A DNA stretch of 64,000 nt from CALNYS01 sp942490855. GTDB taxonomy: Bacteria > Planctomycetota > Phycisphaerae > Phycisphaerales > UBA1924. The stretch spans positions 186,001 through 250,000 of the forward strand of contig CALNYS010000001.1 of NCBI GenBank assembly GCA_942490855.1, written 5' to 3'. Below the pieces are notes generated by a model. It saw nothing but the letters and a program-made list of their open reading frames with translations. It was not told the origin of the DNA and ran no database searches. The translations under genes were made by a program, and so were the position numbers. Numbering within the stretch: position 1 is the stretch's first letter; each line of letters begins with the position of its first letter. Below, in pieces: positions 1 through 8,458 of the stretch.

Positions 1-2
1 AT

Positions 3-935
3 CACGTGTTCCTCGAGCCCGAGAGCGTCGGGTCCGAGTGGGTGTACTGCAACGGGATCGCGACGAGCACGCCGCGCGACGTGCAGGACGTGGTCGTGCG
101 CACGATGCCGGGGTGCGCGGACGCGGAGATCCTGCGCTACGGGTACGCGGTCGAGTACGACATGGTGCGCCCGCACCAGATCGACGCGACGTGCATGACC
201 AAGCGCGTACCAGGGTTTTTCCTCGCGGGGCAGATCAACGGGACGAGCGGGTACGAGGAAGCCGCGGCGCAGGGGCTGCTCGCGGGGCTCAACGCGGTGC
301 GCTTCGCCCGCGGCGAGGAGCCGGTGCGCCTGGGGCGCGACGAGGCGTACATGGGCGTGCTGATTGACGATCTCGCGACAAAAACGCCCGTCGAGCCCTA
401 CCGCATGTTCACGAGCCGGGCCGAGCACCGCCTGATGCTGCGCAGCGACAACTCCGCCGACCGCCTGACGCCCAAAGCGCGCGAGTGGGGGCTTGTGGGC
501 GACGCGCGGTGGCGCCTCTACGGCGCGCGCCGGGCGGCGCTCGACGACCTCAACGCGCGCATCGACGCGGTGCGCGTGGACGGCGCGGAGCTGGGGCACG
601 CGATGAAGCGCCCGGGCTTCGGCGTAGACGAGTTGCAGCGGGCCGTGGGCGGCGCGTGGACGCGCGGCGTGCTGGAGACGGCGCTCGCCGAGCGCCAGTA
701 CGCCGGCTACATCGCGCGCCAGCGGGCGGAGATCAAGCGCCACGCGCAGATGGAACACCGGCGGGTGCCGGGGTGGATCGACTACTCGCGTCTCGCGGGG
801 CTGCGCACGGAGGCGAAGAACGCGCTGCTGCGCTTCGCGCCGGCGACGTTCGGGCAGGCCTCGCGCCTCGAGGGCGTCACGCCCGCGGACGTGACGGTGC
901 TCCTGGTCGCGGCGAAGCGCGGGGCGGAATCGTGA
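3..935 (+). CDS. mnmG: tRNA uridine-5-carboxymethylaminomethyl modification enzyme MnmG, C-terminal part
   Basis: The gene is cut by the window edge; the first complete codon is at base 3 and reads straight into the sequence, so no start is visible. MnmG with MnmE and FAD modifies the wobble uridine of certain tRNAs in the cytoplasm. Family signatures present are HVFLEPES, the FAD-domain stretch GTSGYEEAAAQG, the EPYRMFTSRAEHRLMLRSDN block and the helical C-terminal domain ending RLEGVTPADVTVLLV. About 310 residues of the usual 600-650 are here. Its TGA overlaps the GTG of the next gene in a GTGA, so the two are probably translationally coupled. The neighbour is not RsmG, the frequent partner of MnmG in other bacteria. 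Confidence 0.95.
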   Translation, partial: HVFLEPESVGSEWVYCNGIATSTPRDVQDVVVRTMPGCADAEILRYGYAVEYDMVRPHQIDATCMTKRVPGFFLAGQINGTSGYEEAAAQGLLAGLNAVRFARGEEPVRLGRDEAYMGVLIDDLATKTPVEPYRMFTSRAEHRLMLRSDNSADRLTPKAREWGLVGDARWRLYGARRAALDDLNARIDAVRVDGAELGHAMKRPGFGVDELQRAVGGAWTRGVLETALAERQYAGYIARQRAEIKRHAQMEHRRVPGWIDYSRLAGLRTEAKNALLRFAPATFGQASRLEGVTPADVTVLLVAAKRGAES

Positions 936-1693
936 GCGTCGCGGTCAGCGCGGCGGCGATCGACGCGGTCCTGGACGATCTGATCGACAGCGGGTTCGGC
1001 GAGACCGAGAGCGGTGAGCGCCTGGCGATCGGGGACTTCGCGGTGTCCCGCTCGTGTGCGCGCCTGCTCGAGAACGCGGCCGCGGCGGCGCCGGCGGGGG
1101 CGAGCGTCGAGGTCGGGTGCGCGTCGGGGGCGTCCACGCTGGCGATCTGCAAGGGGCGCCTGCGCGCCGGGCAGGGCGGGGAGGCGGTCCACGTGATCGA
1201 CCCCGGGCAGGACCTGTACGTGAGCGGGACGGGGCGGCGGACGATCGAGCGCGCCGGCGTGGGCGCGATGGTGCGCCTGCACGAGGAGTACGACCACGCC
1301 GCGCTGCCCGCGTTGCTGGCCCAGGGCGTGCGCGCCGGGTTTGTCTTTCTCGACGGCAACCACGTGTTCGATTCGGTGATGCTCGATCTCTACTACGCGC
1401 AGAAGCTGCTGGTCCCGGGCGGGGTGATCGCGCTGCACGACCTCTGGATGCCCGCGGTGCAGCACGCCGCGGCGTACTGGGCGGCGAACCTTCCGGTCGA
1501 GCCGGTGTCCGTGAGCGACGCCGGGCTCTCGGGCGAGGCGTACCCCGAGGGAGCGGGCGGCGCGGGGGACCCGGAGACGTGGCCCGCGGGGTTCGGGGAG
1601 ACGCTCGCCCCGTTCGTGCGCTCCACGACGCTGGTGCTCCGCGCGACGGGCGACGATTCGCGGCGCTGGGATCACTTCGAGGCGTTCGCGTGA
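932..1693 (+). CDS. class I SAM-dependent methyltransferase (Methyltransf_24-like)
   Basis: A 253-residue protein begun at the GTG that overlaps the mnmG stop by four bases. The SAM-binding motif I reads VEVGCASGASTLAI near residue 53. It is followed by an acidic loop with DPGQD, the motif FVFLDGNHVFDSV, and LVPGGVIALHDL, the usual beta-strand 4 and 5 region of small-molecule or sugar methyltransferases of this class. The substrate cannot be read from sequence. Coupling to mnmG could hint at a tRNA-related job, but that is only context. It lacks the RsmG signature, so it should not be called gidB. Confidence 0.8.
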   Translation: MSVAVSAAAIDAVLDDLIDSGFGETESGERLAIGDFAVSRSCARLLENAAAAAPAGASVEVGCASGASTLAICKGRLRAGQGGEAVHVIDPGQDLYVSGTGRRTIERAGVGAMVRLHEEYDHAALPALLAQGVRAGFVFLDGNHVFDSVMLDLYYAQKLLVPGGVIALHDLWMPAVQHAAAYWAANLPVEPVSVSDAGLSGEAYPEGAGGAGDPETWPAGFGETLAPFVRSTTLVLRATGDDSRRWDHFEAFA

Positions 1694-1704
1694 GCCGCTC
1701 GCGG

Positions 1705-1710
1705 TAGACT
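1705..1710 (+). promoter_or_regulatory. leaderless-type -10 element TAGACT
   Basis: The hexamer ends exactly six bases before the ATG of the ureohydrolase gene, with no Shine-Dalgarno-like purine run in between. Transcription starting seven bases downstream would begin at the start codon. Confidence 0.55.
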
Positions 1711-1716
1711 CGGCGC

Positions 1717-2679
1717 ATGAGCGAATCGAAAACGAAACTCCCCGACGCGCGGACCACGCCGCGGTTCGCGGGCCTCTGCACGTTCTACCGCTACCCGCTG
1801 ATCTGCGACGTGCTCGCGGAGGGGAAGGCGGTGGACTGGGCGGTCTACGGGTGCCCGTTCGACACGGGCGTCTCGTTCCGCCCGGGCACGCGGTTCGGGC
1901 CGCGGGCGGTGCGCGACGCGAGCCAGTACATCAAGGTGCATCACCTCGAGCACGACGTGACGGTGACGCACGCGCTGAGCCTCGCCGACGGGGGCGACGC
2001 CCCGGTGAACACGTATTCGTGCGAGGCGAACCACGAGGGGATGACGGGCTACGCGCGCACGCTGGGCGACCCCGGGCACACGAAGCTGCTGGCGTTCGGC
2101 GGGGACCACTCGATCGCGCTGGGGAACATCCGCGCGACGTGGGAGCGGCGCGGGCGGCCGGAGGGCGGGCTGGCGATGATCCACTTCGATGCGCACCTCG
2201 ACACGGTCGATGCGCTGTGGGGCGAGAAGTACGGGCACGCGTCGCCCTTTATCCGGGCGATCGAGGCGGGGTACGTGGACCCGAAGCGGATGATCACGGT
2301 GGGGGTCCGCGGGCCGCTGAACACGAAGGCGGACCTCGACTTCGCGAAGGAGAACGGCGTGCGGATCGTGACGGCGCCGGAGTTCCGTGCGGGCGGCGTC
2401 GGGGTGCTTCGGGACTTTGTGAAGGAGCTGGGGGGCGCGGAGGCGTACCTGAGCTTTGACATTGATTGCTTCGACCCGGTGTACGCGCCGGGGACGGGGA
2501 CGCCGGCGGTGGGCGGGCTGACGAGCGCCGAGGGGCTCGATGCCCTGCGGGCGCTGGCGGGGGTGAACCTCGTGGGGGCGGACGTGGTGGAGGTGCTTCC
2601 CGACCGCGACCACGCCCAGGTGACGGCGCTGCTGGCGGCGCAGGTGGGGTTTGAGTGCCTGGCGCTCGCGTCGGTCTGA
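1717..2679 (+). CDS. agmatinase/arginase-family ureohydrolase
   Basis: This 320-residue protein has the full binuclear manganese site of the ureohydrolase fold: FGGDHSIALG, then HFDAHLDT, then SFDIDCFDPVYAPGTGTP with the family loop GGLTSAEGL. Ureohydrolases cleave guanidinium compounds to urea; agmatinase makes putrescine, while arginase makes ornithine. The length and the CFDPVYAPGTGTP form fit the agmatinase (SpeB) branch better than arginase, but guanidinobutyrase or formimidoglutamase activity cannot be excluded. It has its own promoter-like hexamer and no obvious operon partner. Confidence 0.88.
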   Translation: MSESKTKLPDARTTPRFAGLCTFYRYPLICDVLAEGKAVDWAVYGCPFDTGVSFRPGTRFGPRAVRDASQYIKVHHLEHDVTVTHALSLADGGDAPVNTYSCEANHEGMTGYARTLGDPGHTKLLAFGGDHSIALGNIRATWERRGRPEGGLAMIHFDAHLDTVDALWGEKYGHASPFIRAIEAGYVDPKRMITVGVRGPLNTKADLDFAKENGVRIVTAPEFRAGGVGVLRDFVKELGGAEAYLSFDIDCFDPVYAPGTGTPAVGGLTSAEGLDALRALAGVNLVGADVVEVLPDRDHAQVTALLAAQVGFECLALASV

Positions 2680-2741
2680 AATCCGGAGGCGCCCGTCTGG
2701 AATGACTGGCTGAGATTCTCATCACTCGAAAGGGGCGTCAC

Positions 2742-3551
2742 ATGACTGGTGCGGTGAAAGCGGCGTGCGCGGCGGGGTTGATCACGGTGCTCGGGGGGTG
2801 CTCGCACGCGGGGTGGACGCGCCACACGGACGAGCGTCTGGTGACGGTGACGCACAACACGATCGGCGAGCTGCGGGTCGAGAGCGTGAACGGGTCGGTG
2901 CGGATCAGCGAGGGCGAGGCTGGGTTCGCGCGGATCGAGGCGATTCTGAGGGGCCCGGACGTCGACCGGCTGATCGACTCGGCGATCATCGCGGAGCGCC
3001 GGGGCGACGGCATGTTCATCGGCGTCGAGTGGGCCGGCGGGGCGCGCAAGAACGGGGAGGGGTGTGACTTCATCATCACGATCCCCGGGGCGACGGCCGT
3101 TGTCGTGCGCACGAGCAACGACGAGGTGATCGTCGATCACGTCGGCGAGAGCGTGGACATCGCGACGAGCAACGACGAGGTAGAGGTGCGCGGGGTGCCG
3201 GGCGCCGTGCGCGTCGCGACGAGCAACGACAACGTGTTCGTGCAGGGCGCGGAGGGCGCGGTGGACGTCTCGACGAGCAACGACGAGATCTTTATCGAGC
3301 TCGGGCCCTACGCCACCGGTCCGGTGAGCGCTGCGACGAGCAACGACAGCATCGAGCTGCGCGTCGGGCCTATGTTCGGCGGGGAGCTGAAGGCGTCCAC
3401 CTCGAACGGGCGCGTGCGGGTGTACGGCGACGGCGTGACGGTTAACGACAGCGGCAAGCGGACGCGGGCGACGCTGCGCTTTGACCAGGGCGGCGAGCGT
3501 TCGACCCTCTCGACGAGCAACTCGGACATCACGATCCACGTCGAGGGGTGA
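2742..3551 (+). CDS. lipoprotein with seven TSN-type repeats (DUF4097-like beta-solenoid)
   Basis: The N-terminus is a lipoprotein signal with lipobox LGGC, so the mature protein should be lipid-anchored in the envelope. The body repeats a short unit around T-S-N: TSNDEVIV, TSNDEVEV, TSNDNVFV, TSNDEIFI, TSNDSIEL, TSNGRVRV and TSNSDITI. Seven copies alternate with hydrophobic strands, as expected for a right-handed beta-solenoid of the putative-adhesin DUF4097 class. The function of this family is not established. A Shine-Dalgarno-like AAAGGGG lies upstream of the ATG. It precedes hbd but is separated from it by its own promoter-like sequence and hairpin. Confidence 0.75.
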   Translation: MTGAVKAACAAGLITVLGGCSHAGWTRHTDERLVTVTHNTIGELRVESVNGSVRISEGEAGFARIEAILRGPDVDRLIDSAIIAERRGDGMFIGVEWAGGARKNGEGCDFIITIPGATAVVVRTSNDEVIVDHVGESVDIATSNDEVEVRGVPGAVRVATSNDNVFVQGAEGAVDVSTSNDEIFIELGPYATGPVSAATSNDSIELRVGPMFGGELKASTSNGRVRVYGDGVTVNDSGKRTRATLRFDQGGERSTLSTSNSDITIHVEG

Positions 3552-3570
3552 GCCCTCGCCCGGCGAGCGT

Positions 3571-3598
3571 TACACTTCCCGTCCCGCTTCGGACGGGA
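3571..3598 (+). promoter_or_regulatory. -10-like TACACT followed by an 8-bp hairpin ahead of hbd
   Basis: TACACT at 3571-3576 is followed directly by the inverted repeat TCCCGTCC (3577-3584) and GGACGGGA (3591-3598), with a six-base loop. The hairpin abuts the GAGAAGGAG ribosome site of hbd. It could be a terminator for the lipoprotein gene (no T-run seen) or a 5' structure in the hbd message. Confidence 0.35.
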
Positions 3599-3615
3599 GA
3601 AGGAGCGCAAGTCGC

Positions 3616-4473
3616 ATGGCGGACGTGAAGAAGATCGGCGTTATCGGGGCGGGTCAGATGGGCGGCGGGATCGCGCAGGTCGCGGCGCAGGCCGGGATCG
3701 ACGTGGTGGTGCAGGACCCGTTCGAGCTGTCGATCGAGAAGTGCAAGGCCCTGCGGGCGAAGCTCTTTGCGCGGGGCGTCGAGAAGGGGCGGATGACGCA
3801 GGAGGACGCCGACGCGGCGACCTCGCGCCTGTCCTACACGTCCGAGCTGGGCGGCCTTGCCGGCTGCGACTGGATTATCGAGGCGGCGGTCGAGGACGTG
3901 ACGCTCAAGTGCGAGCTCTTTACGACGCTCGGCGGGATGTTCCCGGATGAGAACGTCGTGCTCGCGACGAACACGAGCTCGATCAGCATCACGACGATCG
4001 CGGCGGCGTCGGGCGACGCGGCGAGCCGGGTGGTTGGGATGCATTTTTTCAACCCGGTGCCGGTGATGAAGCTGGTGGAGGTGATCCGCGGGTTGCAGAC
4101 CTCGGATGAAGTCGCGCAGCGCACGGTGGCGCTCTCTGAGGCGATGGGGAAGACGCCGCTGGTCGCGAACGACCGGGCGGGTTTCGTCTCCAACCGCGTG
4201 CTGATGCCGATGATCAACGAGGCGTTTTACGCGTGGATGGAAGGGGTCGCGGAGCCCGAGGCGATCGACGGGATCATGAAGCTGGGCATGGCGCACCCGA
4301 TGGGCCCGCTGCGTCTGGCGGACTTCATCGGCCTCGACACGTGCGCGCACATCATGAACGTGCTCGCCGACGGCCTGCACTCGGAACGCTACCGCCCGTG
4401 CCCGCTGCTGGAGCAGCTGGTGGCGGCGGGACGGCTGGGCGATAAGAGCGGGCACGGGGTGTTTGCGTACTAG
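3616..4473 (+). CDS. hbd: 3-hydroxybutyryl-CoA dehydrogenase
   Basis: A 285-residue NAD(P)-dependent short-form 3-hydroxyacyl-CoA dehydrogenase. The Rossmann motif GVIGAGQMGGGIAQVAA is at residues 7-23. The middle has EAAVEDVTLK and the catalytic-region motif NTSSIS followed by GMHFFNPVPVMKLVE, which carries the conserved His. The C-terminal helical domain has NDRAGFVSNRVLMP and GMAHPMGPLRLADFIGLD. The ATG at 3616 is chosen because a strong GAGAAGGAG site lies just upstream and the Rossmann fold starts at once. The enzyme interconverts acetoacetyl-CoA and 3-hydroxybutyryl-CoA. With the acyl-CoA mutase at 10.5 kb it suggests short-chain acyl-CoA metabolism, but no shared operon is visible. Confidence 0.93.
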   Translation: MADVKKIGVIGAGQMGGGIAQVAAQAGIDVVVQDPFELSIEKCKALRAKLFARGVEKGRMTQEDADAATSRLSYTSELGGLAGCDWIIEAAVEDVTLKCELFTTLGGMFPDENVVLATNTSSISITTIAAASGDAASRVVGMHFFNPVPVMKLVEVIRGLQTSDEVAQRTVALSEAMGKTPLVANDRAGFVSNRVLMPMINEAFYAWMEGVAEPEAIDGIMKLGMAHPMGPLRLADFIGLDTCAHIMNVLADGLHSERYRPCPLLEQLVAAGRLGDKSGHGVFAY

Positions 4474-4563
4474 ACGCCGCGCTGTGGTTCGAACTCCTAG
4501 TTCTGAGTTCTTTGTCGGTCCCGTATACTCCGCACGCTCACCAGTGAGCCGGAGGCGACGGCT

Positions 4564-5451
4564 ATGAAAATCGGCGCGGGCGTTGTTGGCGCGGTGGTTG
4601 GCGGGGCGATCGGGTCGGCGGCGTGGGCCGCGATCAGCCACTTCGGGAACGTTGAGATCGGGTGGATCGCTTCGATCACCGGCGCGCTCGCTGGGATCGG
4701 GTTCAAGCTCGGGTACCCGCGCGGCGGGGTGGTCGCGGGCGTGCTCGCGGCGCTGATCGGCGTCGCGGCGATCGGCGGCGGCAAGGTCGCGGCGCTCGTG
4801 CTGGCCGTTCAGACCGCGCCGGTTGGGTTCGACGTGGACACGGAGCAGGAGGCGATCGTCTCGTATCTCGCCGAGGACATCGTCGAGGAGAAGCGGCTCG
4901 CCGGCGAGACGCTCGACTGGCCGGGGCGCGGGCGCTCGCTCGAGCGGGGCGTGCGCTCGGCGTACCCGCGCGAGGTTTGGAGCGAGGCGACGGCGCGCTG
5001 GGACGCGATGCCGCCGACGGCGCAGGAGCGGTACGCGCGTCACCCGATGATCCCGGTTCTCGACGAGGTGCTGACCTCGTACGTGGCCGACGATGTTGTG
5101 GCGCAGTGGGAGGACGAGGGGCGTGAGGTCGCGTGGCCCGACGGGGCGTACCCGGGGATGGAGGGGCGGCGGTCGTGGTTTGCTCCGGAGGTGTGGGCGG
5201 AGGCCGAGAGCCGCTGGGACGCGCTCCCCGAGACGGAGAAGGAGTACCGGCGCGGTGAGTTCACGGACACCTCGGTCCCGCTGGGCGAGTCGGTGCTGAT
5301 CGCCGTGGAGTACCTGCCTCAGACTGTTGGCGTCTTCGACGCGCTCTGGGTCGCGCTCGGCGTGGCCGCGGCGTACAAGATCGCCGCGGGCGGGGACGAG
5401 GAGGCGGGGGTGCTCGACGCGCCCGGCGATGACCCTGCCGCGGGCGCCTGA
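4564..5451 (+). CDS. hypothetical membrane protein with glycine-rich N-terminal helices
   Basis: I do not recognise a family. The 295-residue protein starts with two or three hydrophobic, alanine- and glycine-rich segments (about residues 3-26, 32-50 and 56-83), followed by an acidic, tryptophan-containing soluble region. That region contains two similar stretches, REVWSEATARWDAMP and PEVWAEAESRWDALP, each preceded by a segment with the motif VSYLAEDIVEE or TSYVADDVVAQ. This is an internal duplication of about 90 residues. A last hydrophobic segment lies near 275-290. The start has a CCGGAGGCG ribosome site, and a TATACT promoter-like hexamer sits at 4524-4529. Confidence 0.6.
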   Translation: MKIGAGVVGAVVGGAIGSAAWAAISHFGNVEIGWIASITGALAGIGFKLGYPRGGVVAGVLAALIGVAAIGGGKVAALVLAVQTAPVGFDVDTEQEAIVSYLAEDIVEEKRLAGETLDWPGRGRSLERGVRSAYPREVWSEATARWDAMPPTAQERYARHPMIPVLDEVLTSYVADDVVAQWEDEGREVAWPDGAYPGMEGRRSWFAPEVWAEAESRWDALPETEKEYRRGEFTDTSVPLGESVLIAVEYLPQTVGVFDALWVALGVAAAYKIAAGGDEEAGVLDAPGDDPAAGA

Positions 5452-5484
5452 AACCCTCGACGTCCGATTCCCAAGCAGGCCAGC

Positions 5485-5892
5485 ATGAACACTCACACCA
5501 AAGCCGTTGTCGCCTCGTCCGCCCTTGCTCTTGCGCTCGCCGCCGGCGGGTGCAGTATCTCGGTGAACGAAGGGGACTATTCGTCGCTGAGCCGGAGCAG
5601 CAGCATCTCGGAGAGCGGGATGTCGGAGCTGGTGGCGTCCAACCGCGGGCTGGAGCTCGGGATGGGCAAGGGGGAGGCGCTGGCCCTCTTTGATAGCGAG
5701 TACGCCACGCTGAAGTCGTCGAGCCGGGTGGACGGGCACGTCGTCGAGGAGTGGCGGATCCAGGCGTACCAGAAGCGGAAGAGCCTCGTGTTCCGGCGCT
5801 GGCTGTACTTTGTTGACGGCGAGCTGGTGGAGTTCTCTGACGCGCGGCTGAGCTACTCGGCGGCCGGCGGGCTGCCCCAGCACTGGCAGTAA
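5485..5892 (+). CDS. small hypothetical lipoprotein
   Basis: A 135-residue protein with a signal peptide and lipobox AGGC, so it is probably anchored in the envelope. A serine-rich linker (residues 30-47) leads to a compact domain with the pattern LGMGKGEALALFDS and RRWLYFVDGELVEFSDARL. The pattern of a G-M-x-K-x-E-A helix followed by a W-x-Y-F-x-D-G-x-L strand is reminiscent of SmpA/BamE-like small lipoproteins, but this is only a resemblance. It follows the membrane protein by 33 bases and may share its transcript. Confidence 0.6.
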   Translation: MNTHTKAVVASSALALALAAGGCSISVNEGDYSSLSRSSSISESGMSELVASNRGLELGMGKGEALALFDSEYATLKSSSRVDGHVVEEWRIQAYQKRKSLVFRRWLYFVDGELVEFSDARLSYSAAGGLPQHWQ

Positions 5893-5921
5893 GCCGGTTT
5901 GACGGCGGCATACGATAGGAA

Positions 5922-5927
5922 TATGTT
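5922..5927 (+). promoter_or_regulatory. leaderless-type -10 element TATGTT
   Basis: It ends six bases before the ATG of the radical SAM gene. A second TACGAT lies just upstream at 5911-5916. No ribosome site is present. Confidence 0.45.
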
Positions 5928-5933
5928 CGGTGC

Positions 5934-7040
5934 ATGGGCGACGCCGACTACCGTGACGCGTTGACGCAGGGCGCGGTGCGCGGGCGGGGGGCCGGGGTGA
6001 ACCCGGGCAACCGGTTCGAGGGCGTGCGGCTGCACGTGCTGGGCGAGGAGCTCGACGCGCAGCGGATCGAGCACCCCGAGGGGGTGCAGGTCGGGACCGA
6101 GGTGTACGCCGACCGTGCGCGCACGGTATTGAACCCGATCGACAGCCCGGACCTGCGGATGTCGTGGTCGCTCAACCCGTACCGCGGGTGCGAGCACGGG
6201 TGCGTGTACTGCTACGCGCGCCCGACGCACGAGACGTTCGGGCTCTCGAGCGGTCTGGATTTCGAGCGGAAGATCTTCGTGAAGCGCGACGCGCCGGCGC
6301 TCTTGCGGCGGGAGCTGGCGAAGCCGTCTTGGAACGCCGAGCCCATCATGATGAGCGGGGTGACGGACCCGTACCAGCCGATCGAGGCGTCGCTGCGCGT
6401 GACGCGCGGCGTGTTAGAACTGCTCAGCGAGTGTCGCCAGCCGGTGACGGTCATCACGAAGAACGCGCTGATCCGGCGTGATATTGATTTGCTGAGCGAG
6501 CTGGCGTCGCACGGGGCGGCGTCGGTTGCGCTGAGCGTGACGACGCTGGACCCGAAGCTGAGCGCGACGATGGAGCCGCGTGCGGCGTCGCCCAAGCGGC
6601 GGTTGGAAACGATCCGTGCGCTGACGGACGCGGGGGTGCCGGTGATCGTGATGGTCGCGCCGATCGTGCCCGCGCTGACAGACCACGAGACGCCGGCGAT
6701 CCTCGAAGCGGCGGCCGAGGCGGGCGCGGTGGGGGCGGGGCACGTCGTGCTGCGCCTGCCGTGGCAGGTGAAGGCGGTCTTTACGGAGTGGCTCGAGCGG
6801 GTGATGCCCGATCGGGCGGGGCACGTGGAGTCGGCCGTGCGCGAGGCGTACGGCGGGAAGCTCTACGACGCGACGCACGGCGTGCGCGGCAAGGGTGTGG
6901 GCGCGCGGGCGGCGCAGATCCACGAGACGTTCAAGGTGTTTGCGCGGCGGTACGGGCTGGATCGGGAGCGGAAAGGCTTGAGCGGGCAGGCGTTCCGACG
7001 ACCGACGGTGATTGAGGAGGGGCAGATGGGGTTGTTTTGA
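5934..7040 (+). CDS. radical SAM protein of the spore photoproduct lyase-like (PA0069/Rv2578c) group
   Basis: A 368-residue protein with the radical SAM [4Fe-4S] motif C-x3-C-x2-C at Cys86, Cys90 and Cys93 in NPYRGCEHGCVYCYARPTHE. That context is typical of the Rv2578c/PA0069 group, whose substrate is unknown. Further family motifs are MSGVTDPYQPIE, TKNALIRRDIDLLSEL and the C-terminal FRRPTVIEEGQMGLF. The N-terminal 60 residues are hydrophilic. It stands alone, preceded by a leaderless-type promoter hexamer. Confidence 0.85.
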   Translation: MGDADYRDALTQGAVRGRGAGVNPGNRFEGVRLHVLGEELDAQRIEHPEGVQVGTEVYADRARTVLNPIDSPDLRMSWSLNPYRGCEHGCVYCYARPTHETFGLSSGLDFERKIFVKRDAPALLRRELAKPSWNAEPIMMSGVTDPYQPIEASLRVTRGVLELLSECRQPVTVITKNALIRRDIDLLSELASHGAASVALSVTTLDPKLSATMEPRAASPKRRLETIRALTDAGVPVIVMVAPIVPALTDHETPAILEAAAEAGAVGAGHVVLRLPWQVKAVFTEWLERVMPDRAGHVESAVREAYGGKLYDATHGVRGKGVGARAAQIHETFKVFARRYGLDRERKGLSGQAFRRPTVIEEGQMGLF

Positions 7041-7191
7041 TCCGGGTGAAGAACGTGTGTTTCTATTAAAAACATGTTGGAGGCGCGCGTTCGCGGGTAG
7101 GATCGGAATGCGGCGCTTCGCTCCCTTGCTCATCGCGCACGGGGCGTGGCGACGTGCGGCTGAGAGTTGATTCCACCGGGAGAACACACAC

Positions 7192-8313
7192 ATGTTCGAT
7201 TCCACGAAGTCGGTGTGGTTGGCGGCGGCGGCGGGCGCGGTCGCTTCGTCCCTCGCGAGCGCCGGCACGCTTGGCGTGCTTGGCTCGGTGGAGCTCTCGG
7301 GCTACGCGCTGAGCCTCGACGTGCGCGGTGAGGTTGCGTATGTCACGATGGCGACGCAGGGCCTGCAGTTGGTGGACATCAGCGACCCCGAGGCCCCGGT
7401 TCTGCTCGGCGCGGTGGACACTCCCGGCAACGCGTACGACGTGGTGGTCCGCGGGGACATCGCGTACGTCGCGGACTACCGGGGGCTGCAGTTGGTGGAT
7501 GTCAGCGATGTTTCGAACCCGGCTCTTCTCGGCTCGGTCCTCACGCCGTCCGGCGGCGGCTCGGAGGACGCGATCAGCGTCGAGGTCGTCGGTTCGACGG
7601 CGTACATCGCCGACGAGTTGTTCGGACTGCACGTTATCGACGTGACCAACCCGCTCAACCCGATGGTCACAGGGGGCGTCGCGACGGGCGGGGCGCCGCG
7701 GGATCTTCGGGTGATCGACGGTGCGCTGTACGTCGCGGCCAGCACGGGGGGCTTCGTGGAGTTCAACCTCGTCGTGCCCGCTGACCCGACAGAGGTCGTA
7801 TCTGTTGATACGCCCGGAACGATTACCTGCGTCGCGGCGCGGGACGGGATCGTCTACCTCGCGGATTCATCCAACGGTTTTCGTGTGTGGGATATCACCG
7901 ATCCCGGCGCTCCATCGCTCATCGGCTCCGTGCCCACGATGGACCGCGCCGCGAGCGTGAGGCTCGACGGCGACACGGCGTACGTCTCCGACTGGAGCGC
8001 GGGCGTGCAGGTCGTTGACATCAGCGATCCCTCGAACCCGAGCATCGTTGACACCATCGACACGCCGGACCGCGCGAACGAGATCGCCCTGAGCGACGGG
8101 AGGGTGTACGTCGCTGACGGCTCGCGCCTGGTCGTGATCGGCGCGCCCGTGGTCGCGTCGCCCGCGGACCTCGACGGTGACGGCGCGGTCGGCTCGGTCG
8201 ATCTCGCCATCCTCCTCGCGGCGTGGGGGACCTCTGGGTCGATCGCGGACATCAACAACGACGGCGTTGTCGACGCGGCCGATCTGGCGATCCTGCTCGC
8301 CGCGTGGGGTTGA
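7192..8313 (+). CDS. secreted LVIVD-repeat protein with C-terminal dockerin-like repeats
   Basis: The protein has a signal peptide of about 22 residues and then a beta-propeller-like series of roughly 40-residue LVIVD repeats, for example LQLVDISDPEAPVLLG, LQLVDVSDVSNPALLG and VQVVDISDPSNPSIV. The last 55 residues hold two calcium-loop repeats (DLDGDGAVGSVDLAILLAAWG and DINNDGVVDAADLAILLAAWG) of the kind that ends many planctomycete secreted proteins. Function is unknown; surface attachment or protein-protein contact is the usual guess. The ribosome site is GGGAGAAC. The next gene downstream is a longer paralogue. Confidence 0.82.
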   Translation: MFDSTKSVWLAAAAGAVASSLASAGTLGVLGSVELSGYALSLDVRGEVAYVTMATQGLQLVDISDPEAPVLLGAVDTPGNAYDVVVRGDIAYVADYRGLQLVDVSDVSNPALLGSVLTPSGGGSEDAISVEVVGSTAYIADELFGLHVIDVTNPLNPMVTGGVATGGAPRDLRVIDGALYVAASTGGFVEFNLVVPADPTEVVSVDTPGTITCVAARDGIVYLADSSNGFRVWDITDPGAPSLIGSVPTMDRAASVRLDGDTAYVSDWSAGVQVVDISDPSNPSIVDTIDTPDRANEIALSDGRVYVADGSRLVVIGAPVVASPADLDGDGAVGSVDLAILLAAWGTSGSIADINNDGVVDAADLAILLAAWG

Positions 8314-8458
8314 GGCGTGTTCGCTGGCGATTCGCGACACGCGGGGTTCGAAAAAAACATGGCAATCACGCTGATTCCCGAACGCCCCAGATGACCGATG
8401 AGATATTCTGTGATGAACTAAAGCTTTCTTGTTCCGTTTCCTCTACGGAGAGCGACCC

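Noticed and set aside
932..1693. The methyltransferase next to mnmG as RsmG (gidB).
   Set aside because: The gene order invites it, but the RsmG sequence signature is missing and the motifs fit another methyltransferase group.
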